Positions 42,620 to 51,488 of a stretch of 64,000 nucleotides of DNA are shown one piece after another. The notes below the pieces were generated by a model. The model was not told the DNA's origin, did no database searches, and saw nothing but the letters and a program-made list of their open reading frames with translations. A program made the position numbers and the translations under genes. Each line of letters starts with the position of its first letter. Position 1 is the first letter of the stretch. Source of the DNA: Geomonas oryzisoli (GTDB lineage Bacteria; Desulfobacterota; Desulfuromonadia; Geobacterales; Geobacteraceae); assembly GCF_018986915.1 (NCBI RefSeq), contig NZ_CP076723.1, forward strand, positions 2,327,501 through 2,391,500, in the 5' to 3' direction.

Positions 42620-43939
42620 CTACAGCAGGTTCGCCGCCAGTTCGGCCAGTTCGCTGCGTTCACCCTTGGTCATGGTGACGTGGGCGGAGATGGTCTGTTC
42701 CTTAAGGCGCTCCACCACGTAGGTAAGGCCGTTGCTCTCGGCGTCCACGTAGGGGTTGTCGATCTGGTACGGGTCGCCGGTCAGGATGATCTTGGTCCCC
42801 TCGCCGGCGCGGGTAACGATGGTCTTGATCTCGTGCGGGGTCAGGTTCTGCGCCTCGTCGACGATCATGTACTGGTTCGGTATCGAGCGTCCCCTGATGT
42901 AGGTGAGCGGCTCGATCTCGAGGATCCCCATCGCCATCAGCTCCTTGTACCCCTTGCTGTGGCGCTTCTCCCCTTCGTGCCCGCTCAACAGGAGCTCGAC
43001 GTTGTCGAAAATCGGCTGCATCCAGGGGGAGAGCTTCTCCTCGATGTCCCCCGGGAGAAAGCCCAGGTCGCGCCCCATCGGGAACACCGGTCGCGAAACC
43101 AGCAGGCGGTTGTAGACGTTCTCCTCGGCGGTCTTCTGCAGGCCGGCCGCGATGGCGAGGAGCGTCTTGCCGGTGCCGGCCTTGCCCACCAGGGTCACGA
43201 TCTTGATGTTGTCATCCAAAAGGGCGTCCAGCGCCAGGGACTGTTCCAGGTTCCTGGGGAACAGGCTCCAGACCCCTTCCTTGTCCAGCTTGCCCAGCGG
43301 CATCATCCTGCGCGAGACGTGGTCGAAACGCCCTACCGCACTGTGCGAGGGGTTACCCGCTTCGGACAGGAGCAGGTACTGGTGGGGCAGGTAGCCGTTG
43401 TCCAGGTCCAGCCACCCCTGACTGTAGAAGCGGTCGATGACGTCGGCCCCGACCTCGAGGGTGGCGCATCCGGTATAGAGCTCGTCGATGGCGACCTTGT
43501 CGGATTCGTAATCCTGTGCCGCGAGCCCCAGTGCGTCGGCCTTGATGCGCAGGTTGGTGTCCTTGGTGACCAGGATGACCGGCATCTGCTTCTGGGATTC
43601 CATGAGGTCGACGGCCACTGCCAGGATGCGGTTGTCGCCCCTCTCCTCGCGCAGTTCGGGGGGGAGCCGCTTCATCACCTTCTCTTCGTAGATCTCGATC
43701 TTCAGCGTGCCGCCGCTTTCCAGGTCGAGTCCCTGCGAAAGCGAGCCTTCCTTGCGAAACGCGTCCATGAGTCGGGAGACCTGGCGGGCGTTGCGCCCCG
43801 TCTCGTTCATGTCCTTCTTGAAACGATCGATTTCCTCGATTACCGTGATGGGTATGATGATGGAGTTGTCTTCGAACTTGGTGAGAGCCTGCGGGTCGTA
43901 CAGAAGTACATTTGTATCAAGAACATAGATTTTCTTCAT
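42620..43939 (-). CDS. phoH: PIN domain - PhoH family ATPase
   Basis: A 439-residue PhoH2-type protein: an N-terminal PIN nuclease domain (about 1-150, YVLDTNVLLYDP, acidic residues at EEIDRFKKD) joined to a PhoH RNA-helicase-like ATPase (about 230-439) with Walker A GKAGTGKTLLA and Walker B VDEAQNLTPHE. The family acts on RNA and in related bacteria may form toxin-antitoxin-like units, but no small partner gene is visible here. The start is set at 43939, where GGGAGTGG precedes an ATG; the longer frame adds 30 residues without support. Confidence 0.93.
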   Translation of the reverse strand: MKKIYVLDTNVLLYDPQALTKFEDNSIIIPITVIEEIDRFKKDMNETGRNARQVSRLMDAFRKEGSLSQGLDLESGGTLKIEIYEEKVMKRLPPELREERGDNRILAVAVDLMESQKQMPVILVTKDTNLRIKADALGLAAQDYESDKVAIDELYTGCATLEVGADVIDRFYSQGWLDLDNGYLPHQYLLLSEAGNPSHSAVGRFDHVSRRMMPLGKLDKEGVWSLFPRNLEQSLALDALLDDNIKIVTLVGKAGTGKTLLAIAAGLQKTAEENVYNRLLVSRPVFPMGRDLGFLPGDIEEKLSPWMQPIFDNVELLLSGHEGEKRHSKGYKELMAMGILEIEPLTYIRGRSIPNQYMIVDEAQNLTPHEIKTIVTRAGEGTKIILTGDPYQIDNPYVDAESNGLTYVVERLKEQTISAHVTMTKGERSELAELAANLL

Positions 43940-44062
43940 ATCCACTCCCTGTACGTGGCTGCCTTCAGAAAAACCGAATACCTCATCCCTGACCAACAAA
44001 GCTGAACTTTTCGTAGTATCCCCTTCCACGGCTCCAAGGCCGTCTCGTGCCGGTTGAATGTG

Positions 44063-44082
44063 GGGCGAATGATCATTCGCCC
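44063..44082. repeat. GGGCGAAT-palindrome, copy 1
   Basis: A perfect 20-bp palindrome GGGCGAATGATCATTCGCCC in the gap between phoH and the desulfurase gene. Two related palindromes lie together at 59792-59813 and 59866-59885. Confidence 0.85.
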
Positions 44083-44162
44083 TGCCCCCTCATCCCGCCC
44101 AAGTCCGTGCAGGCTGTTACAGAGAGGGAGCCGTGCGCGCCGCTAATGAGCGGGCAAAACTT

Positions 44163-45299
44163 TCATGATATTATCGCACGCAGCGCGTTAAGAAAAAAGT
44201 CGATATCCGATTCGGTGTTGAAAAAACCGGGGCTGACCCTCACGGTCCCCTCGGGGAAGCTGCCGATGCTGCGGTGCACGTCCGGCGCGCAGTGCAGCCC
44301 TACCCTCACGCTGATGTCGTACTCCGCGTCGAGCAGGTACCCCAGGGCCGCCGGGTCATGTCCGTCCACATTAAAGGAGACGGCGGCGCCGCGTTCACCC
44401 TGCCGGGGACCGTACAGCCGCACCCCGGCGATGCCGGAGAGACCCTCCAGGAGCTGGTCGACCAGGGCAGTTTCCTTGGCCCGGATCACGTCCAGGCCGG
44501 TCGATTCGATGAAGTCGAGCCCCGCCTTCAGGCCGGCGATGGCAGGGGTGTTGACGGTGCCGCTCTCCAGCCGCTCGGGCATCTGCTCGGGGGGCTCGGG
44601 AGCGCTGGCGCTGCCGCCGGTCCCCCCCACCTGCAGCGGCTCCAGCGTGATGCCCGGGGCGACGGCGAGGATCCCCGTGCCGGGAGGACCGTAGAGCCCC
44701 TTGTGGCCGGGGGCGGCCAGAAGATCGATGCCTATCGCCTCGGCGTCGATCGGGAAGAAGCCGGCGCTCTGCGCCGCGTCCACCAGGAAGAGTGCCCCCC
44801 CGCGCCGCGCCGTCTGGGCGATATCGGCGATGGGCTGTACCGCACCGGTGACGTTGGAGCAGTGGGCGAGCGCCACCAGCCTCGTGTTGGGGCGCATGGC
44901 GCGGGCGATGTCCTGTTCGGAAACCACGCCGTCGGCGTCGGATGCAACGAAGGTCACCTCGACGCCGCGCTTGGCCGCGAGGTGCAGCGGACGCGACAGC
45001 GCGTTGTGCTCGACGCAGGTGGAGACGACGTGGTCGCCGGGCTTTAGCAGTCCGAACACCGCGATATTGATCGATTCCGTTGCGCTGTGGGTGAACACGA
45101 GGCGGGAGGAGTCCGAGACCCCGAAGAAACGGGCTAATGCGGAGCGTGCTTCGTAGACTATGCGGGCCGCGGCAAGCGACTGTCGGTATCCTCCCCTGCC
45201 GGGCGCAACGCCTACTTCCCGCATGGCAGCGTCCATCGCCTGGTACACGGCATCCGGTTTCGGGAATGAAGTCGCTGCGTTATCTAGGAATACGGACAT
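44163..45299 (-). CDS. Cysteine desulfurase-type PLP enzyme
   Basis: A class V aminotransferase-fold enzyme of 378 residues. It has the start FLDNAATSFPKPDAVY, the PLP lysine in APGHKGLYGPPGTG, and a C-terminal Cys in VGLHCAPDVH followed by SFPEGTVRVSPGFFNTE, as in the SufS-like branch with a long active-site loop. It would release sulfur from cysteine as a persulfide. It could feed FdhD or MoaD/tRNA thiolation, but no scaffold genes are adjacent, so the partner is open. Confidence 0.9.
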   Translation of the reverse strand: MSVFLDNAATSFPKPDAVYQAMDAAMREVGVAPGRGGYRQSLAAARIVYEARSALARFFGVSDSSRLVFTHSATESINIAVFGLLKPGDHVVSTCVEHNALSRPLHLAAKRGVEVTFVASDADGVVSEQDIARAMRPNTRLVALAHCSNVTGAVQPIADIAQTARRGGALFLVDAAQSAGFFPIDAEAIGIDLLAAPGHKGLYGPPGTGILAVAPGITLEPLQVGGTGGSASAPEPPEQMPERLESGTVNTPAIAGLKAGLDFIESTGLDVIRAKETALVDQLLEGLSGIAGVRLYGPRQGERGAAVSFNVDGHDPAALGYLLDAEYDISVRVGLHCAPDVHRSIGSFPEGTVRVSPGFFNTESDIDFFLNALRAIIS

Positions 45300-45352
45300 A
45301 CCGTATTTACTAGCATTTTAAGGGGGCTTTGGCAACCGCTTTCATGAATTGT

Positions 45353-46384
45353 TTACGGGACTAAGGCCAATGGCGGATCGGTCACCGCGAGCTCGGTCAG
45401 GAACCTCTGAGTCAGCACAGCTTCGAGTTCTCCGACCCGCTCCGGCTCCACTTCGTCGATCTTCCCCCCCGCCATCATGCCGTGCCCGCCGGCGGTGCCG
45501 ATGCCGGCCACCAGCTTGCGGATCAGCTCTCCGGCGTTGATCTCCTCGCTGGTGGTCCGGATGGAGAGAACCAGCTCGTGGCTGTAGTGTCCCAGACAGA
45601 GGACGGTCTCGGTCCCCTCCAACCGCACCAGGAGGTCGGCCAGCTCCGACACCACCTCGGGGAACTGCACCCCGTCCAGTGAGGCGACCAGCACCTTGCC
45701 GTAGAGGTTCGCGTGCTCCAGCGCGCTGTGCAGCGCGATGAAGTATTCCCTGGGGAGATTGGGACGGGTGATGCTGTTCAAAAGCGTCTTGTTGGCCAGG
45801 GGGAAAAGGACCAGGTAGGCATCGCGGTCGGGACGGGTCGCCTCGCGTCCCAGGTCCTGGGTCTCTGACTTGATGGCGTAAAAGAGCGCCGTCGCGAGCT
45901 TGGTTCCCACCGAGACACCCTGCACCTTCAGGTATTCGTAGAGGATGGTCGCGGTGGTGCCATAGTTGGGGCGGATATCAACCCAGCGGCAGGAGGCGCT
46001 TCCGTCCCGCATGGGATGGTGGTCTATGACGATGTCGGCGCGCACGTCGAGGGGGAGCGAGTTGTTGCCGGTGCCGGGTTGGGTGTCCAAAAGGCAGACC
46101 ACCGGGAAGGCCTTGAGATCGATCAGCGGAAACGGGGTGAGCGGTATCTGCAGCAGCTTGGCCATGGCGAGGTTCTCGCTCCGGCCGATCATACCCGAGA
46201 AGGCGATCACCGCCTCACGGTTCAGCTTGACCGCGAAGAGGTGCCTGAGCGCCATCGCGGAGGCGAGCGAGTCGGGGTCGGGATTGTCGTGCACCACGAT
46301 CAGAATCCGCCCGCGCCCGCTGACCCAGGTAAGCATGGCATCGGTATAGGCAAGCAAGTCGGACCGTGTTTCGATTTCCGCCAA
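45353..46384 (-). CDS. DHH-DHHA1 phosphoesterase
   Basis: A 343-residue protein of the DHH superfamily. Metal-site motifs are visible in order: HDNPDPDSLASA, LLDTQPG, IDHHPMRDGSASC, and the DHHA1 motif GTAGGHGMMAGG. NrnA-type nanoRNases and cyclic-dinucleotide phosphodiesterases share this layout, so it probably cleaves short RNA or a linear dinucleotide. The start is not certain: TTG 46384 has a GGGGGTG-like site before it, and the in-frame TTG at 46411 would add nine residues. Confidence 0.85.
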   Translation of the reverse strand: MAEIETRSDLLAYTDAMLTWVSGRGRILIVVHDNPDPDSLASAMALRHLFAVKLNREAVIAFSGMIGRSENLAMAKLLQIPLTPFPLIDLKAFPVVCLLDTQPGTGNNSLPLDVRADIVIDHHPMRDGSASCRWVDIRPNYGTTATILYEYLKVQGVSVGTKLATALFYAIKSETQDLGREATRPDRDAYLVLFPLANKTLLNSITRPNLPREYFIALHSALEHANLYGKVLVASLDGVQFPEVVSELADLLVRLEGTETVLCLGHYSHELVLSIRTTSEEINAGELIRKLVAGIGTAGGHGMMAGGKIDEVEPERVGELEAVLTQRFLTELAVTDPPLALVP

Positions 46385-46447
46385 AGGGCACCCCCGGCTG
46401 TTTAATGTCAAACAGCGTGAAGTTTATACCACCCCAGGTACAGGTGC

Positions 46448-46473
46448 AAAAAAAAAGGGAGGCGTAGCCTCCC
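46448..46473 (-). terminator. Terminator of the glycine-zipper protein gene
   Basis: GGGAGGC (46457-46463) and GCCTCCC (46467-46473) around a 3-base loop, followed on the minus strand by nine Ts. Confidence 0.92.
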
Positions 46474-46504
46474 CTTAGGGTTCGTATCATATCGAGGGGA
46501 TGGA

Positions 46505-46888
46505 TCAGAACTTGCCGCGCAGCAGCTCGGCCATGGCGACGATGTTGCTCTGTCCCTTGACGTTCCCTTCCCGGAATTCAGGGTGGATGGTGGGAATGGC
46601 AAACTTCACCTTGCCGTTTTCGTACTCCGCGAGGGACCTGGAAGTGATGACTGCGCCGTAGACCGCACCGACGATAACACCGATACCGGCTCCGATGCCA
46701 ACGTTCTGCAGGTGGTCACCGGGCTTGTCGGTGAAGGCGAGCATGGCCGCCCCGACGAGGCCGCCGGCGAGACCGCCGTAGAGAGAATCTTCAAAGATGG
46801 TCTTCATCGCGTTTTCTTCTGCGAGACAGGGAGTTGCTATAGAGAGGAGGGTTACTAGGATAGCCACTGCGCGCTTCAGATTCTTCAT
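46505..46888 (-). CDS. Exported glycine-zipper protein
   Basis: A 127-residue protein with a signal peptide (about 1-23, cleavage after CLA). A Gly-rich hydrophobic hairpin follows (about 37-81: YGGLAGGLVGAAML and GIGAGIGVIVGAVYGAV), as in glycine-zipper membrane proteins. The C-terminal 45 residues are soluble. Function is unknown; such proteins insert in membranes or pack against the outer membrane. It is a single gene with its own strong terminator. Confidence 0.82.
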   Translation of the reverse strand: MKNLKRAVAILVTLLSIATPCLAEENAMKTIFEDSLYGGLAGGLVGAAMLAFTDKPGDHLQNVGIGAGIGVIVGAVYGAVITSRSLAEYENGKVKFAIPTIHPEFREGNVKGQSNIVAMAELLRGKF

Positions 46889-47161
46889 ACGATCCCCTTT
46901 TCCGATTTTTGCGGCAAGTCGCCGTCACCCTTGCAAATCAGGGGCCAAAAAAGGTACGACAAACGACACACACGCTAAGTAACCGAAATAACGTGAACAA
47001 CTGGCTAAGACGGACGAAATGGGATACGTTGAAAAGTGAGGAAGGGATTTTTAATGTGCTGTAAACGCCTCACATCACAGGCGCTTGCAGCAAAAAACGT
47101 TATTTACCGGCATTTTACGCAGCCACCGTGAAAAGGCGGTGGTGTGGCAAAATTGCAACAG

Positions 47162-49783
47162 CTACGACTGCAGCTCCCGCACCAGCCGGAGTTCATCCTC
47201 TTTGGAGGAGACCCTGCCGTTCATCCTGGCGCTCAATACCGCGTCCAGAAGCTCCCGATAGATGGGGCCTGGCTTGATGCCCAGCCGCTTCAGGTCTTCG
47301 CCGCCGATCAGGGGCTCCATCCCGTGCAACTTGGTGAAATAAAGCGAGATGCAGCGCTTGGTTTCCGGGTTTCCGCTTCTGGCCATGTGGTAGAGCAGGA
47401 TCTCGACGGAGAGCCCGCGCAGGGTGAAGTAGATATCGCTGTTCTCCAGCCGCTCCTGCCGCACCAGCTTGCGCTCCATCGCGCCGATCAGCTCCGCGCC
47501 CTGCCGCCGCATCTCGGCCAGGTGCTCGCTTTGGTGCTCGCTGACCGCGAGCCTGGTGCAGGTGGCCCAGAACTGCTCGGGCGAAAGCACCTCGCACAAG
47601 GCAAGGAAGTAAACCGCCCAGCGCTCGTAGGGGCGCTCCAGGTACAGGAGGTCGAACCAGGAGACGACGTAGCGCACCTCCTCGAGGGCTGCCTGTAGTT
47701 CCGACGTCAGTTCGATGGAAGGGTGGATGAAGCGCAAAAGCCCAAGCGAGGCCATGCGACTGATCCCCTGCAGCGGTTCCTTTTCCCGAAGGATCTGAAC
47801 CAGTTCGGAAAGGAGTCTTCTCCCCCCCAGCTTCACCAGGAAGTCCATCTTCACCGCATTCTTGATCAGATCCTCTGTGTGCTTGGCGATCCTGAAGTTG
47901 AGCCGCTGCTCGAAGCGGATGGCGCGGAACACGCGGGTCGGGTCCTCGACGAAGGAGAGGTTGTGCAGCACCCGGATCACCTTGGCCTGCAGGTCGCGGT
48001 AGGCGCCGAAGTAGTCGATCAGCTTGCCGAACGACTGGCTGTTGAGTGCGATGGCCAACGTGTTCACCGTGAAATCGCGGCGGTACAGGTCCATCTTCAG
48101 CGACGAGCGCTCCACAGTGGGGAGTGCCCCGGGCGAGACGTAGTACTCGAGTCTTGTGCTGGCGACGTCGATCTTGAAGCCGTCGGGAAAGACGATGACC
48201 GCGGTGCCGAACTTCTCGTGACTCTTCACCCGGCAGCCGAACTCGGCGGCGAAAGTCTCCGCGAACAGGATGCCGTCGCCGTCAACGGTCACGTCGACAT
48301 CGGAATTGCGCTGACCGAGCAGCAGGTCCCGCACGAAGCCCCCCACCGCGTAAACCGGAAGATCGAGCCGGTCGCCGACACGTCCCAGGTTGTGCAGGAT
48401 CTCCACTGAGGTCTTGGGGAGGTAGCGCCTCATCATCCCCTCAACCTCGCGGTTCTTCACCTGGATGGCGTCGCGCGACAGGTCGTAGATCGCCTCGCTC
48501 CCCAGGCTGTAGCGCAAAAGGTCCGTGCGGGTGATCACCCCCACCAGCTGTCCCTGGTCGAGAACAGGCACCAGACGGGAATCCCCCCCCACCATGTAGC
48601 TCTGGATCTCGCTGATCGGCGTCTCCGGCGTCGCGGCGTAAAACTCCGAGTGCATGTAATCGGAGATGGGGACCGAGTTGAGGTTGTGGTAGAGCGCCTT
48701 CTCGACCGTCTTGCGTGAGATGATGCCCATTACCTGGTCGCCCGACAGCACCGGCATGGCACTCACGTTGTAGCGCACCAGCCGCTCGCGCGCCTCCTCG
48801 ATGGTGCAGTCGGGGGGAAGGGTCTTGACCGGCGAGGACATGATGCTCCGCGCGACGCGGATGGGATCGACCCGTTTGCGCAGCACCGCTTCCAACTGCT
48901 CCAGCACCTGGATCAGGGTGAGCCCACGCACCGTCGCCGACGCCGCCGTGGCGTGCCCGCCCCCCCCCAGCTCGCGCAGGATCTCCCCTACCCTTACCTC
49001 CGGGATCCTGCTGCGGGCGACCACGAAGACGCGGTCCTGCATCCCCACCACCAGGAACAGCACCTGCAGGTTCTCCATGTCGCGGATCATGTGCGCCAGC
49101 GAGGCGATGTCGCCGATGTAGCGGTCCACGGAGGCATGCGCCACAGAGACGTCGACCCCTTTGAGGGAGCTGGTTTTCAAAGAGGTGAGCAGGTCGTTGA
49201 GCAGCGAGACCTGTTCCACGGTCAGCTCCCGGCCTATGGAGTCGGCGACCTCATTCAGTTGCGCGCCGCGTTCCAGGAGCCAGGCGGCAACCGCGTAGTC
49301 TTCGGCGGTGGTCGAGGGGAAGGTGAGGTTGCCGGTGTCCTCGTGGATGCCGAGCATCATCAGGGTGGCTTCAGCGGGACTGACCTCGATGCCGCGCTGC
49401 ATCAGGAGCGTGGCGAGAATTGTGGTGGTGGAGCCGCAGGGACGGATGATACCGCCGACAGCCTTGAGGTCACCGGAGCTGATCGGGTGGTGGTCGTAGA
49501 TCAGCAGTTCGACCCCCTCTTTCTGCGCGAGTTCTCCGAATTTGGCGAGACGTGCGGAGTGCTGGCAATCGACGACGATGAGGCGGGTCACAGCGGAAAA
49601 ATCCACGTCCTTGATGCGGGTGGCTTCGAACTCGGGATGGGGTGCCTTCTGGAAGAATTCACGCACCCCCTTTTCCTGCGCCCCGGAAAACACGAGGACC
49701 GCGTCCGGATACAGCTTTTTGGCCGCGACCATGGAGCCGATACAGTCGAAATCCGCGTTGACGTGGGTGGTGATTATCTCCAT
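47162..49783 (-). CDS. DHH - CBS - tRNA nucleotidyltransferase fusion protein
   Basis: An 873-residue fusion. Residues about 1-310 are a DHH/DHHA1 phosphoesterase (TTHVNADFDCIGSM, IYDHHPISSGD, GGGGHATAAS). About 315-430 are a CBS pair (IMSSPVKTLPPD, VMGIISRKT, LVGVITRTDLL). About 460-873 are a class II nucleotidyltransferase/poly(A) polymerase fold (VYAVGGFVRDLLLG, then the DVD metal pair) with a C-terminal RNA-binding region. It probably adds A, C or both to tRNA 3' ends; the CBS pair could sense adenine nucleotides. The start at 49783 overlaps the upstream stop by 1 base (TGATG). A weak hairpin (near 47122-47145) follows the gene. Confidence 0.88.
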   Translation of the reverse strand: MEIITTHVNADFDCIGSMVAAKKLYPDAVLVFSGAQEKGVREFFQKAPHPEFEATRIKDVDFSAVTRLIVVDCQHSARLAKFGELAQKEGVELLIYDHHPISSGDLKAVGGIIRPCGSTTTILATLLMQRGIEVSPAEATLMMLGIHEDTGNLTFPSTTAEDYAVAAWLLERGAQLNEVADSIGRELTVEQVSLLNDLLTSLKTSSLKGVDVSVAHASVDRYIGDIASLAHMIRDMENLQVLFLVVGMQDRVFVVARSRIPEVRVGEILRELGGGGHATAASATVRGLTLIQVLEQLEAVLRKRVDPIRVARSIMSSPVKTLPPDCTIEEARERLVRYNVSAMPVLSGDQVMGIISRKTVEKALYHNLNSVPISDYMHSEFYAATPETPISEIQSYMVGGDSRLVPVLDQGQLVGVITRTDLLRYSLGSEAIYDLSRDAIQVKNREVEGMMRRYLPKTSVEILHNLGRVGDRLDLPVYAVGGFVRDLLLGQRNSDVDVTVDGDGILFAETFAAEFGCRVKSHEKFGTAVIVFPDGFKIDVASTRLEYYVSPGALPTVERSSLKMDLYRRDFTVNTLAIALNSQSFGKLIDYFGAYRDLQAKVIRVLHNLSFVEDPTRVFRAIRFEQRLNFRIAKHTEDLIKNAVKMDFLVKLGGRRLLSELVQILREKEPLQGISRMASLGLLRFIHPSIELTSELQAALEEVRYVVSWFDLLYLERPYERWAVYFLALCEVLSPEQFWATCTRLAVSEHQSEHLAEMRRQGAELIGAMERKLVRQERLENSDIYFTLRGLSVEILLYHMARSGNPETKRCISLYFTKLHGMEPLIGGEDLKRLGIKPGPIYRELLDAVLSARMNGRVSSKEDELRLVRELQS

Positions 49784-50589
49784 CAGGAAACCATGAGGGC
49801 GGCGTAGGCGACCACGCTGTGCAGGTCGCCGTTCACCTCGCCGCTGTTGGTGTAGTGCACCAGGCGACAGGAACGGGCTCCCATGATCTTGGCTGCGACC
49901 AGGAGCGCGGTGGCGGGGATGACGCCGCACATGGTGATGTTTTTCTCACGGCACACCTTCAAAAGCCCCTCGGGGTCCATGTCCGCCAGCCGCGCCAGCG
50001 CCTGGTCGTCCTTCACCTTGGCCGCGGCGGCGGATTCGTAATGGGTCATGTCGGAGCTCGCCACGATGAGAACCTCCTCGCCGTAGGCGGCGATGGCGCG
50101 GGCTATCCCTTCACCCACCCGGGCGATCGAAGGGAAGTCGGGGAGCGCGAGGCAGAGCGCGGCGATGGAGACGCCGGGATTGCGATATTGCAGGAAAGGG
50201 ACCTGGACTTCCAGGGAGTGTTCGTAGCGGTGCGCCAGCGGGTCCTCGCGGACCAGCGGGGCGTGTTCGAGGATGAGTTGCGACAGGCGCCGGTTTACCG
50301 GCACCGGGCCAAGCGGCGTGAGCCATTCGTTCTCGGGGGCGAGCGCCGCGGCCACACCGGCGCCGGTGTGATTCGGCCCCAGGATGAGCACAGCGTCGGG
50401 CACCTCGACCGCGGCGTACACCGTGCCTGCTGCCTTTCCGGAATAGACATAGCCCGCGTGCGGGGCGATGATGCCGATCGCCTTTTGGGTCGTCCCCTGC
50501 CCCTGGGGCATCATCTCTGCGAGCTCCAGGCGAAGCCGATCGGGGTCGCCGGTGTAGAACTTACCAGCCACTGCAGGTTGCCGTACCAT
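49783..50589 (-). CDS. MEMO-like protein (AmmeMemoRadiSam system protein B)
   Basis: A 268-residue MEMO/AMMECR2 family protein. Family motifs are the AGKFYTGDP start, IIAPHAGYVYSG (metal-type His), GPNHTG, HRYEHSLEVQVPFL, SSDMTHYE and the ending HYTNSGEVNGDLHSVVAYAAL. Non-heme dioxygenase-like chemistry is suggested for the family. The other members of the AmmeMemoRadiSam set (AMMECR1 and radical SAM) are not in the window. It is coupled by overlap to the tRNA nucleotidyltransferase fusion. Confidence 0.92.
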   Translation of the reverse strand: MVRQPAVAGKFYTGDPDRLRLELAEMMPQGQGTTQKAIGIIAPHAGYVYSGKAAGTVYAAVEVPDAVLILGPNHTGAGVAAALAPENEWLTPLGPVPVNRRLSQLILEHAPLVREDPLAHRYEHSLEVQVPFLQYRNPGVSIAALCLALPDFPSIARVGEGIARAIAAYGEEVLIVASSDMTHYESAAAAKVKDDQALARLADMDPEGLLKVCREKNITMCGVIPATALLVAAKIMGARSCRLVHYTNSGEVNGDLHSVVAYAALMVS

Positions 50590-50654
50590 ACCAGCCTCCT
50601 TTTGCGGAAATGCTAATGAGCAGCGTACCAGGCAATATTCTAACTCAGCAGCGA

Positions 50655-51350
50655 CTACGGTTCAACGAACTCCGAGGGGTCGGAGGAATCCGAGGGGTCG
50701 GAGGATTCCGAAGAGTCGGCGGAATAATCGGTAGCAGCGGATTCGACAGAATCTGCGGCAGGCGCGGAGTCGGTAGCAACGCCGGCTCCCAGCGGGAGCG
50801 CCGGCTGGTCGGCGAACGGGTCAGGAGGCACCAGTTCCTGGATCTCCTTGAGGGTGGGGAGCTGGTTCAGGTCCTTCAGGCCGAAAAGTTCCAGGAATTC
50901 ACGGCTGGTGCCGTAGATGAGCGGCTTACCCGGGACGTCCTTCTTGCCCATGATGCGCAGCAGCTTCTTTTCCAGGAGGCTTTTCATCACCCCGCCGGAA
51001 TCGACACCGCGCAGGTATTCCACCTCGGCGCGGGTGATGGGCTGGCGATAGGCGACGATGGCGAGGGTTTCCAGGGCGGACTGGCTGAACTTGACCCCCT
51101 TGGTCTTGTTGAGCCTGCGGATGTAGTCGCCGTGCTCGGGGCGGCTTCTCAGCTGGTAGCCGCCGGCAACCTGGATCAGCACGATGCCCCGCTCGGCGGT
51201 TTCGTAATCCTCGATCAGCTCGTCCAGCGCGGCACGCAGGTCGGTGCGGTCGTACTCCTCCAGAATGCCGGTCAACCGGTCCAGGGTGAGCGGCTGGTCG
51301 TGAACGAACAGGATGCTTTCAACGATTCCTTTTAGCGACTTTCCCGACAA
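50655..51350 (-). CDS. scpB: Segregation and condensation protein B
   Basis: A 231-residue SMC-complex subunit with the two winged-helix domains of ScpB (about 1-165; FVHDQPLTLDRL and FSQSALETLAIVAYRQPITRAEVEYLRG are typical). The C-terminal about 60 residues are an acidic Ser/Asp/Glu/Pro-rich tail with short SDPSDSSDPSE repeats, an extension not needed for the fold. It works with ScpA, encoded 119 bp upstream, in chromosome condensation. Confidence 0.95.
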   Translation of the reverse strand: MSGKSLKGIVESILFVHDQPLTLDRLTGILEEYDRTDLRAALDELIEDYETAERGIVLIQVAGGYQLRSRPEHGDYIRRLNKTKGVKFSQSALETLAIVAYRQPITRAEVEYLRGVDSGGVMKSLLEKKLLRIMGKKDVPGKPLIYGTSREFLELFGLKDLNQLPTLKEIQELVPPDPFADQPALPLGAGVATDSAPAADSVESAATDYSADSSESSDPSDSSDPSEFVEP

Positions 51351-51384
51351 CAGATTCCTCCGTAAACGTTCGTAAAGGGGAGAG

Positions 51385-51488
51385 GGGGACTGGCTCCGCC
51401 AGGTGCCTGTCCCCTTGGGGGTTGGGTAAAGGGTGGGCGGATGGAGCGTTCCGCTAGGGGGACAGGCACCTAAACGGAGCCAGTCCCC
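51385..51488. repeat. REP-like inverted pair, scpA-scpB gap
   Basis: A GGGGACTGGCTCCG...GGTGCCTGTCCCC hairpin unit (51385-51414) faces its inverted copy (51458-51488) across about 43 bp. The inverted copy overlaps the last codons and stop of scpA. The same pair, of the same overall length, recurs at 54261-54364. Confidence 0.9.

Noticed and set aside
42620-44162. Toxin-antitoxin pair around the PIN-PhoH gene
   Set aside because: No small partner gene with a ribosome binding site was visible on either side.
49784-49930. N-terminal extension of the tRNA nucleotidyltransferase fusion
   Set aside because: The extension lies inside the MEMO-like gene, is Arg-rich and unrelated to DHH proteins, and the ATG at 49783 overlaps the upstream stop.
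51360-51376. CGTAAACGTTCGTAAA beside scpB as a second operator like the one before fdnG
   Set aside because: Only half of the palindrome is kept, and it lies next to a repeat in an unrelated operon; probably chance.
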